Shown in pieces: positions 1-4,762 of a stretch of 6,544 nt of DNA. The translations under genes and the position numbers were made by a program. Within the stretch, counting starts at the first letter, position 1. The number at the start of each line of letters is the position of its first letter. The notes under the pieces are model-generated. The model searched no databases and was not told where the DNA came from. It saw only the letters and a list, made by a program, of their open reading frames with translations. Source of the DNA: Candidatus Peregrinibacteria bacterium (GTDB lineage Bacteria; Patescibacteriota; Gracilibacteria; Peribacterales; Peribacteraceae); contig VGKZ01000060.1 of NCBI GenBank assembly GCA_016866815.1, positions 1-6,544 of the forward strand, given 5' to 3'.

Positions 1-227
1 ACACACCGTTCTTCAAAGGGTACAAGCCGCAATTCTACATCCGCACGACGGACGTCACAGGTTCCGTCGAGCTCCCGGCCAACGTCGAAATGGTCATGCC
101 GGGCGACAACGTGAAGTTCACGGTGACCCTCGGTGCTCCTATCGCCATCGATGAAGGTACACGCTTCGCTATCCGCGAAGGTGGCCGCACAGTCGGTGCC
201 GGAGTCGTCACGAAGATCATCAAATAA
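1..227 (+). CDS. tuf: Elongation factor Tu, C-terminal fragment (5' end outside window)
   Basis: This is the last ~75 codons of EF-Tu, the GTPase that carries aminoacyl-tRNA to the ribosomal A site. The frame is fixed by codons beginning at base 3 (the first two bases finish a His codon) and ends at TAA 225-227. It contains the start of domain 3 onward: [20 protein letters not shown], then [19 protein letters not shown], and the C-terminal signature [19 protein letters not shown], all closely matching bacterial EF-Tu. The GTPase domain lies upstream of the window. A GC-rich hairpin follows the stop, and rpsJ begins 74 nt downstream on the same strand, the classical tuf-rpsJ order. Nothing looks broken; it is partial only because of the window edge. 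Confidence 0.97.
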   Translation, partial: TPFFKGYKPQFYIRTTDVTGSVELPANVEMVMPGDNVKFTVTLGAPIAIDEGTRFAIREGGRTVGAGVVTKIIK

Positions 228-233
228 GCATTC

Positions 234-255
234 AGGGGGCGGGCAACCGCCCCCT
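234..255 (+). terminator. Strong hairpin after tuf (terminator or attenuator)
   Basis: The arms AGGGGGCGG (234-242) and CCGCCCCCT (247-255) pair perfectly over 9 bp around a GCAA loop, which is a GNRA-type tetraloop. It starts seven nt after the tuf stop. The following bases (TCTCAACATATCATT) are only moderately T-rich, so termination may be partial, lowering rpsJ expression relative to tuf rather than separating them. The pairing is seen directly; the function is inferred. Confidence 0.65.
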
Positions 256-263
256 TCTCAACA

Positions 264-269
264 TATCAT
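264..269 (+). promoter_or_regulatory. Possible internal -10 element for rpsJ
   Basis: TATCAT matches five of six bases of the TATAAT consensus and lies just after the tuf hairpin. Transcription would start near base 276, giving a leader of about 26 nt that is markedly pyrimidine-rich (runs of T and C over 276-295). No convincing -35 box is seen at 16-18 nt spacing, because that region is inside the hairpin. rpsJ may instead rely on read-through from tuf. Confidence 0.25.
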
Positions 270-301
270 TCCATTATCTCTGCTCTTTTCCCCCCAGGGT
301 T

Positions 302-751
302 ATGAATCCTTCCAAGAAAGAATCGCCAGCCTCCACCAAGGCTACGGCTGCCAAGCCGAAGAAGCCTGCGAAGAAGTCTGCGAAGGACATAGCTGAAACT
401 GCCGTATCCGGCGTGAAGAAGGAAAAGAAGGGCGGAGAAACCAAGGTACAATCGATCCGCATCCGCCTGAGCGCTTTTGACCATATCGTTCTGGACGAAG
501 CTGCAGGCAAGATCATCGATACCGCGCAGAGGAGCGGCGCCGTGGTTCACGGTCCGATCCCCCTCCCCACGCACGTCCGTAAATTCACCATCAACCGCTC
601 GACTTTTAAGCACAAGGACGCGCGCGACCAGTTTGAGATGCGCATTCATCGCCGACTCATCGACCTGACGGAGACGACGTTCAAGACAATCGAGAGTCTC
701 CAGAGCCTGAGTCTGCCGAGCGGCGTGGACATCGAAATCAAGATGGGATAA
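302..751 (+). CDS. rpsJ: 30S ribosomal protein S10 (NusE) with long basic N-terminal extension
   Basis: S10 is a small-subunit protein of the 30S head and, as NusE, the partner of NusB in rRNA antitermination. Residues ~49-149 form a normal-length S10: QSIRIRLSAFDHIVLDEAA, a GPIPLPTHVRKFTINRS segment and the EMRIHRRLIDL signature. Residues 1-48 are an extra Lys/Ala/Pro tail with repeats such as AAKPKKPAKKSAK, resembling the basic tails of nucleic-acid-binding proteins. I keep ATG 302 because the frame is open, of coding-like composition and starts after an intergenic hairpin. The only near alternative is GTG 413 (Val38). No usable Shine-Dalgarno is seen: an AGGG at 296-299 is too close to the ATG. 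The gene is followed not by rplC but by the convergent rnc gene, so the usual S10 operon is interrupted here. Confidence 0.95.
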   Translation: MNPSKKESPASTKATAAKPKKPAKKSAKDIAETAVSGVKKEKKGGETKVQSIRIRLSAFDHIVLDEAAGKIIDTAQRSGAVVHGPIPLPTHVRKFTINRSTFKHKDARDQFEMRIHRRLIDLTETTFKTIESLQSLSLPSGVDIEIKMG

Positions 752-754
752 CCG

Positions 755-781
755 TAGATACGCACCGTCGGTGCATATCTA
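755..781. terminator. Hairpin between convergent rpsJ and rnc
   Basis: TAGATA (755-760) and GCACC (762-766) pair with GGTGC (770-774) and TATCTA (776-781): 11 bp with one C/A mismatch and a GTC loop. It almost fills the 32-nt gap between the two facing stop codons, where a shared bidirectional terminator would sit. Neither side has a true T-tract, so it may act as a weak terminator or mainly protect mRNA 3' ends. The structure is seen; the role is inferred. Confidence 0.6.
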
Positions 782-783
782 AC

Positions 784-1476
784 TTATTGCCATTTCTTAA
801 CCTTGAGCGCTGCTTTGGCCGCAGCCTGTTGTGCTTTTTGTTTGCTGTTTCCCGTACCTCGGGCAACCTCTTCCTCACCAATGAACACTGCACAGGTGAA
901 GAGTTTCTCGTGATCCGGCCCTTCTTCCTCGATGACTTCGTAGTGCGGAGTGACTCCGGCTGTCTCCTGTGCCTTCTCTTGAAATAGACTCTTCTCGTCT
1001 CGAACCTTCCCTTTTGCGAGGAGATCCTGGAGGCGTACCAGAATGAAATCGACACAGAAGACCCTCGCCTTCTCGAAACCCTGATCGAGATAGATAGCAC
1101 CGATGAGAGCCTCGAGGGCGTTTGCAAGAGTGGAATCCTTCTCACGACCGCCACTGCGTTCCTCTCCTTTGCTCATCGACAGGAAATCGCCGAGCTTGAT
1201 GTCCCTCGCAACAGAGGCAAGATTCTCTCTGTTGACCAGCGCCGATCGCAGATTCGTCATCTCACCCTCGGACTTATTGCCCATGTGAAACAGGTGTTCA
1301 GTGGCTACGAGCTCGAGAACGGCGTCTCCGAGAAATTCAAAGCGTTCATTGTGTCCGCGAATCCGCGACTCGCGGGTCGCACTCCTGTGGGTAATGGCCT
1401 GGGCAAGGAGATCCTTTTTATGGAAGCGGATTCCAATGGACTTCTCCAGTGAAACAAATGACGGAGGAACAGACAT
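784..1476 (-). CDS. rnc: Ribonuclease III
   Basis: RNase III cuts double-stranded RNA, notably the stems around 16S and 23S in the rRNA precursor, using two Mg2+ ions as a homodimer. The 230-aa product has the nuclease signature NERFEFLGDAVLEL at residues 43-56 with acidic residues Glu44, Glu47 and Asp51, then Glu70 and Glu122. A C-terminal double-stranded-RNA-binding domain runs ~154-225 and ends in the lysine/alanine helix SKQKAQQAAAKAALK. The position equivalent to E. coli Asp114, a metal ligand, is Asn119 here. I chose ATG 1476 because the frame upstream is an Arg-rich overlap with nusB that resembles no RNase III; length from here is normal. It lies 47 nt downstream of nusB on the same strand, with its own extended -10-like box just before the start. 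Stop is TAA. Confidence 0.96.
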   Translation of the reverse strand: MSVPPSFVSLEKSIGIRFHKKDLLAQAITHRSATRESRIRGHNERFEFLGDAVLELVATEHLFHMGNKSEGEMTNLRSALVNRENLASVARDIKLGDFLSMSKGEERSGGREKDSTLANALEALIGAIYLDQGFEKARVFCVDFILVRLQDLLAKGKVRDEKSLFQEKAQETAGVTPHYEVIEEEGPDHEKLFTCAVFIGEEEVARGTGNSKQKAQQAAAKAALKVKKWQ

Positions 1477-1486
1477 ATGCGAATGG

Positions 1487-1495
1487 ATTGTAACA
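1487..1495 (-). promoter_or_regulatory. Extended -10 promoter of rnc (leaderless geometry)
   Basis: On the minus strand TGT-TACAAT (1495-1487) fits the extended -10 pattern TGn-TATAAT with one mismatch. The last T is 11 nt before the A of the rnc ATG, so transcription would start near 1480, only a few bases before the codon. A weak -35 (TGGCTT, 18-nt spacer) could be proposed. No Shine-Dalgarno sequence precedes the ATG. Confidence 0.45.
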
Positions 1496-1523
1496 GGGGG
1501 TGAGCGACTGAAGCCAGCGCACG

Positions 1524-1940
1524 CTAGGATGATGCACCGCCTTTCGCCATGGCGTTCAGAACGCCGTTGACGAACTTGCCGCTTTCGTCCGTACCATACT
1601 CTTTCGCGATGTCGATGCACTCGTTCATCACTACCGCAGGTGGCGCGTCATTGGCAAACTTCAGCTCAAATGCGCCGATCATCAACGCACAGCGCGCAAT
1701 CGGATCCATGCGTTCAATCGTCCAACCGGGAGCATGCGCTTGTATGGCCTCCCGAAGAGCATCTTCACGATCGAGAATGCCGTTCATGAGTGTTTCTGCA
1801 AAGGCAACATCCGGCTCGCTCTCCGTCGAAAGTTCGGCGATATTCCTGGTGAGAATCGCCTGACAATCACCGGAGCGGCGCTCACGTTCAAAGAGTGTTT
1901 GCATGACGGCGATACGTGAGAGGTGACGGCGACGGGCCAT
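1524..1940 (-). CDS. nusB: Transcription antitermination factor NusB
   Basis: NusB binds boxA RNA together with S10 (NusE) and lets RNA polymerase read through rRNA operons. The 138-aa helical protein has the expected basic N terminus (MARRRHLSRIAVMQTLFE), the core motif ERMDPIARCALMIGAFEL at ~76-93 and the C-terminal signature VVMNECIDIAKEYGTDESGK at ~101-120, followed by FVNGVLNAM. Length is typical. ATG 1940 is chosen: the open frame continues upstream only to a TTG at 1997 through residues unlike NusB. The leader is CT-rich with no purine-rich ribosome binding site. rnc follows after 47 nt and a small basic protein gene precedes it. Its partner S10 is encoded about 0.8 kb away on the opposite strand. 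Stop is TAG. Confidence 0.96.
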   Translation of the reverse strand: MARRRHLSRIAVMQTLFERERRSGDCQAILTRNIAELSTESEPDVAFAETLMNGILDREDALREAIQAHAPGWTIERMDPIARCALMIGAFELKFANDAPPAVVMNECIDIAKEYGTDESGKFVNGVLNAMAKGGASS

Positions 1941-1964
1941 AGGGAGGGCTAGAAGAGTACTGGA

Positions 1965-1993
1965 ATAGTAGGGAAAGGTTTCCTCACAGACAA
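1965..1993 (-). promoter_or_regulatory. Putative sigma70-type promoter of nusB
   Basis: Minus-strand TTGTCT (1993-1988, four of six to TTGACA) and TACTAT (1970-1965, five of six to TATAAT) are separated by exactly 17 nt. Start of transcription would be near 1958, giving an ~18-nt CT-rich leader before ATG 1940. It lies directly after the repeat tract, so nusB could be transcribed independently of the small gene upstream. Confidence 0.5.
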
Positions 1994-2014
1994 ACAACTC
2001 TGCGAGTCAAAAGG

Positions 2015-2110
2015 TATTCCAATTCCCCAATTCCCTAATCTCCCAATCCCCAATCCCCAATCCCCAATACTCCAATACTCCAATACTCCAATATTCCAAT
2101 ATTCCAATAC
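2015..2110. repeat. Degenerate 7-8-nt tandem repeat with G-quadruplex potential on the minus strand
   Basis: On the plus strand the tract moves through three copies of the 7-mer CCCCAAT, three of the 8-mer ACTCCAAT and two of ATTCCAAT, flanked by looser copies such as ATTCCAATTCCCC. The minus strand, which is the coding strand of the flanking genes, carries G-runs of four, four, four and three joined by ATT loops (2065-2042), plus two further G-runs at 2035-2033 and 2028-2025. This satisfies the usual G3+ with loops of 1-7 nt quadruplex pattern. The tract fills most of the gap between the 61-aa gene and the nusB promoter. Any reading frame across it gives only low-complexity Trp/Ile/Gly peptides, so it is not treated as coding. 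Confidence 0.85.
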
Positions 2111-2113
2111 CCC

Positions 2114-2299
2114 CTACGCCTTGATCTTGGTGATGCTCTTGAGAGCTTTGTCACCGCCGCGCTTTGCCGTTGCACGAACGGAGAACGGCGAGTTGGCACG
2201 GTTTCGGAGCCTGCGCAATTCCTGCAACTGGAACTGGCTGTGCTGGGCTCTTCCTGAGCTTTTCGCTTTACGCTTCTTGGGGGTAGGTCGTTTGGACAT
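2114..2299 (-). CDS. 61-aa very basic protein, possibly a divergent ribosomal protein bL32
   Basis: The product is rich in Lys and Arg and begins MSKRPTPKKRKAKSSGRAQH, then continues QFQLQELRRLRNRA and ends KALKSITKIKA. A Pro-Lys-Lys-Arg start followed by a Lys/Arg/Ser run and a His resembles the N terminus of bL32 (pattern P-[KR]-[KR]-x-SK...R..H). The zinc-binding Cys pairs of many bL32 proteins and the usual C-terminal motif are absent, so the assignment is tentative. Size, charge and position just upstream of nusB and rnc favour a ribosomal protein or another RNA-binding factor. ATG 2299 is chosen; the upstream frame gives residues without the basic character. There is no Shine-Dalgarno, but a -10-like box ends 10 nt before the ATG. 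It is followed within 4 nt by the repeat tract. The coding call is firmer than the family call. Confidence 0.72.
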   Translation of the reverse strand: MSKRPTPKKRKAKSSGRAQHSQFQLQELRRLRNRANSPFSVRATAKRGGDKALKSITKIKA

Positions 2300-2308
2300 A
2301 TCGGAGGC

Positions 2309-2338
2309 AGTGTAGGGATCAGGCAGTCCGGATGCAAA
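2309..2338 (-). promoter_or_regulatory. Putative promoter of the 61-aa gene (leaderless geometry)
   Basis: TACACT (2314-2309) is a four-of-six -10 match. TTTGCA (2338-2333, four of six to TTGACA) lies 18 nt upstream. Transcription would begin near 2302, only about three bases before ATG 2299. Confidence 0.35.
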
Positions 2339-2360
2339 GAAAAAGATCGTTTGTTCGTGC

Positions 2361-2382
2361 AAAAAATGGGGTGTTTTACGCC
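2361..2382 (-). terminator. Weak terminator candidate after the BI-1 gene
   Basis: Downstream of the BI-1 stop, the minus strand has an imperfect short inverted repeat (GGCGT...ACACC, one mismatch) followed by a run of six T (2366-2361). The hairpin is weak; the T-run is its best feature. The 103-nt gap between the BI-1 stop and the 61-aa gene otherwise holds only that gene's promoter candidate. Confidence 0.3.
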
Positions 2383-2402
2383 TGCAGAAACGGCTTTCCG
2401 CC

Positions 2403-3095
2403 TCAGCGTCTACTACCCGAAAGCGCCGTCATAAAACGGAGAATCGAGAGGAACAAGTTGAAGATATCCAAATACAGGCTGATGGCGAGGAGAAAGGGAT
2501 TCGCTCCCATACGACCGAGTGCAGCTATGCGCTGGAGATCGTACGCAAGGAAACCCGAGAAGACGACGATGCCCGCTCCGGAGAGAGCGAGTTCCATACC
2601 CGTCGTTCGGAGGGCAGGAACAAAGAGCTGGAAAATACCGAGAACGAGCAGTCCGATCAGTCCGATGACGAGAGCGCGCGCCATGATACCGAGATCCCAA
2701 GACACACTGCGCGCGACGATGGCCGCCGCCAGAGACATACACACGGTAGCCGAGAGTGCATTCAGGAGAATGGTGCCACCGTTCGCGTACCCCGTGAGGA
2801 GCATGAGAATGTACGGCGTGACGGTGATACCTGAAAGCGTCGGAAACGCCGCAAAAAAGAGATAATTCAACGGAGAACGATCCATCCAGAACCGCGCTGT
2901 CATGATGAGAAGGAGCTCAAGAATGAGAAAAACGACATGCGCACCGGTCGAGAGAAACGCCGGGGCGAAACGAATGCCGACGAGAACCCCGAAGACAGTG
3001 AGAGCCATCGCAAAAGCGAAGAGCGCATACACCTGGGATTCGGTGTTTCTCGTCAGAGAAATGGCACCGGTGACTGAGAGAGGGGAGGATTGCAT
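2403..3095 (-). CDS. Bax inhibitor-1 / YccA-family integral membrane protein
   Basis: BI-1 family proteins are seven-helix membrane proteins; the Bacillus member YetJ is a pH-sensitive calcium leak channel, and E. coli YccA modulates the FtsH protease. This 230-aa product is almost entirely hydrophobic with about seven helices. It carries the two family aspartates in AYDLQRI (~183-189) and SLYLDIFNLFLSILRF (~205-220), the pair that forms the di-aspartyl sensor in YetJ. ATG 3095 is chosen because a TACAAT box ends 8 nt upstream. ATG 3119 (238 aa) or TTG 3125 (240 aa) are possible, the former with a TATTAT box 14 nt upstream. The gene is divergent from the six-hairpin membrane protein with interleaved promoter elements. 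Substrate and partner are not predictable from sequence. Stop is TGA. Confidence 0.9.
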   Translation of the reverse strand: MQSSPLSVTGAISLTRNTESQVYALFAFAMALTVFGVLVGIRFAPAFLSTGAHVVFLILELLLIMTARFWMDRSPLNYLFFAAFPTLSGITVTPYILMLLTGYANGGTILLNALSATVCMSLAAAIVARSVSWDLGIMARALVIGLIGLLVLGIFQLFVPALRTTGMELALSGAGIVVFSGFLAYDLQRIAALGRMGANPFLLAISLYLDIFNLFLSILRFMTALSGSRR

Positions 3096-3102
3096 GGCTG
3101 CT

Positions 3103-3108
3103 ATTGTA
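3103..3108 (-). promoter_or_regulatory. -10 element for the BI-1 gene (leaderless geometry)
   Basis: Minus-strand TACAAT (3108-3103) matches five of six consensus bases and ends 8 nt before the A of ATG 3095, putting the predicted transcript start at or within a base of the start codon. No -35 at normal spacing is convincing; the expected location falls beside the -10 of the divergent gene. Confidence 0.45.
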
Positions 3109-3129
3109 ATGGAAAACATGCTCAATTTC

Positions 3130-3138
3130 TGCTATAAT
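3130..3138 (+). promoter_or_regulatory. Perfect extended -10 promoter of the six-hairpin membrane protein
   Basis: TGC-TATAAT (3130-3138) is a full-consensus extended -10, the strongest promoter signal in the window. The predicted start of transcription is near 3145, about 4 nt before ATG 3149, so the mRNA would be almost leaderless. The expected -35 position (3110-3115, TGGAAA) is poor, as is common for extended -10 promoters, and borders the BI-1 -10 box. Confidence 0.65.
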
Positions 3139-3148
3139 AGATGGATTT

Positions 3149-4762
3149 ATGGATTTCATCGGATCTCTCCTCGCGCAGGCCATCGACCCGTGTCCCATAG
3201 CGCTTGCGTGCCCGGGTGGAGCAGCGGACGCATATTTTTCGGCAATTCTGGTGAACGCTGCGATGTTTGCATTCCCCGGCGTGTTGTTTGCTCTCCTGAT
3301 CTACTACGGTCTCAAGCTCATCATCGGATCCGACAATGACAGCACGGTCACAGAGGTCTACAACGCCTATGCACATGCGGCGATCGGATGCGTTCTCGCA
3401 GGCGGGGCGTTCTACCTCTCGGCATCCTTCGCCACTCCGGGAACTCCGGGGCTCGTCATTGCCGCTCCGGCACAGCTCGTCATCCTAAATGCCGCCAATG
3501 TATTCCGTGCCCTTCTCGCAACAGCACTGGTCTTCAACCTGACCTACCAAGCATTCCGCCTCGTCACTTCACAGGATGAAAGCCAAACTGAAAAAGCAAA
3601 GAAGCAGTTCATCTACGGCATGGTCGGCGCAGTCATCGTGGTGCTTGCAGGGTTCATCGTCGATGCATTCTGGGGCGTTCAGAGCGGCATAATCAGCGTC
3701 CAAGTAATCGGTATCGCAAACTTCCTCGGAACAATCCTGGGTGCGTTCTGCCTCATCGCGATGTTCGTCGCCGGCATGTACTTGGTCATTTCGGTGGACG
3801 AGCAATACAAGGAGAAAGCGAAAAAAATCATTCAGACAGCAATGATCGTACTCGGCGTCACCATGATGTCGGTAGCACTGATACGCTTCGCCTTCGATGC
3901 TCCGCAGGGAAATGCAACCGGCTTCATTCCTGCATCCTTCGTGATGCATGCCTTCGGCATCGAAACGGTGTACGCCCAGGGGCCGCTGGAAAAAGTCGGC
4001 GGCAGCCTGATGGGTGTGGCTCCGGGTCAGGGCTTCGGAGGAATCGCTGCGATGATCGGATACTCGCTCGTGTTCTTCGTGAATGTAGCGGCGTTAATCG
4101 CGATCGTCATCGCGGGCATGCTTGCCGTTGTGGCACAGGACGAGGGGCGTATTGCCAAGTCGCGAAAGACCGTCGTCATGGCGGTGATGGGAATGGTTCT
4201 CGTCAATCTTGCCGTCGCGTTCCGGAACGGATACCTGATTGCGTTCGGCGTTGACACGGCAGCGAGCCCCTCGGCAGGCGCCGCCATCATTGGGCGTGAA
4301 ATTATCGGATTCCTCGGCTTCGTAGAACTTCCCGTCACGATCTTCGCAGTACTGACTATCATCATCTATGGCATCAAGGCTGTCGTGGATTACGGCGGCG
4401 AAAACGGCATCGCATCCTTCAGAAAGGCCGTCATGTCCGTGATGTTGGGTATCGCCATTCTCTCGGTGAAGTTCTTCATCGCAGGCGCAGTCATTCCATT
4501 CGATCCAACGGGCCTCGTAGCCTATAAGGGAACCTCCGGCATCATCGATCCGGCTGTGAACATCATTGTCGCCATCGTAAAGTACGCTGCGCTTCTCGCG
4601 GTCGTCGCGATCATTATCGCCGGAATCTTCATGGTGTTTTCCGTCGGCAAAGAGGACCAGTACACGAAAGCAAAAGGTATTGTCATCCGTACGCTCATCG
4701 GGCTCTTCGTTATGGTCATCTCCGCAGCGCTTCTGGGGCTTGTGATCCAAGGCGTGTTCTAA
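3149..4762 (+). CDS. Twelve-helix membrane protein made of six VirB2/TrbC-pilin-like hairpins
   Basis: The 537-aa protein is a chain of two-helix hairpins. Each has a long hydrophobic helix ending in an (I/V)xGIxxVxS-like edge, a short charged loop with Asp/Glu and Lys, and a second hydrophobic helix. Loops lie at about 61-70 (SDNDSTVTEV), 141-152 (SQDESQTEKAKK), 216-226 (VDEQYKEKAKK), 330-340 (QDEGRIAKSRK), 415-426 (YGGENGIASFRK) and 499-509 (VGKEDQYTKAK). Single hairpins of this kind typify the VirB2/TrbC-like pilin proteins that CPR genomes encode in numbers; six in one chain is unusual. Positive loop charge suggests cytoplasmic loops. Two Cys (15, 21) flank the N-terminal segment, and a soluble linker (~251-298) with a VYAQ site splits the copies three and three. 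ATG 3149 follows a perfect extended -10. No secretion ATPase gene is in view, so a pilus or secretion role is inference. Confidence 0.85.
   Translation: MDFIGSLLAQAIDPCPIALACPGGAADAYFSAILVNAAMFAFPGVLFALLIYYGLKLIIGSDNDSTVTEVYNAYAHAAIGCVLAGGAFYLSASFATPGTPGLVIAAPAQLVILNAANVFRALLATALVFNLTYQAFRLVTSQDESQTEKAKKQFIYGMVGAVIVVLAGFIVDAFWGVQSGIISVQVIGIANFLGTILGAFCLIAMFVAGMYLVISVDEQYKEKAKKIIQTAMIVLGVTMMSVALIRFAFDAPQGNATGFIPASFVMHAFGIETVYAQGPLEKVGGSLMGVAPGQGFGGIAAMIGYSLVFFVNVAALIAIVIAGMLAVVAQDEGRIAKSRKTVVMAVMGMVLVNLAVAFRNGYLIAFGVDTAASPSAGAAIIGREIIGFLGFVELPVTIFAVLTIIIYGIKAVVDYGGENGIASFRKAVMSVMLGIAILSVKFFIAGAVIPFDPTGLVAYKGTSGIIDPAVNIIVAIVKYAALLAVVAIIIAGIFMVFSVGKEDQYTKAKGIVIRTLIGLFVMVISAALLGLVIQGVF

Noticed and set aside
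1477..1620. N-terminal extension of RNase III starting at 1620
   Set aside because: The extra 48 residues overlap nusB in another frame, are Arg-rich and match nothing in the family; ATG 1476 gives a normal RNase III.
1941..1948. CCTCC-like sequences just before the nusB and 61-aa gene starts, read as possible pairing sites to purine-rich RNA
   Set aside because: They match the anti-Shine-Dalgarno rather than a Shine-Dalgarno sequence; two short CT-rich matches are easily explained by chance.
2015..2110. CRISPR array
   Set aside because: Units are 7-8 nt with no spacers; it is a simple tandem tract.
2035..2337. Minus-strand open frame of 100 codons spanning the repeat tract
   Set aside because: Its C-terminal half is only the translated repeat (Trp/Ile/Gly/Leu low complexity), and its N-terminal part is a shifted frame over the 61-aa gene.
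2332..2865. Plus-strand open frame of 177 codons opposite the BI-1 gene
   Set aside because: Arg- and Met-rich shadow of a clear membrane-protein gene, with no family motif.
4094..4750. Long minus-strand open frame (218 codons), rich in Asp, His and Glu, opposite the six-hairpin gene
   Set aside because: It is the antisense mirror of hydrophobic codons; composition is not protein-like and it lies wholly within a well-supported gene. The same applies to 3569-3949.
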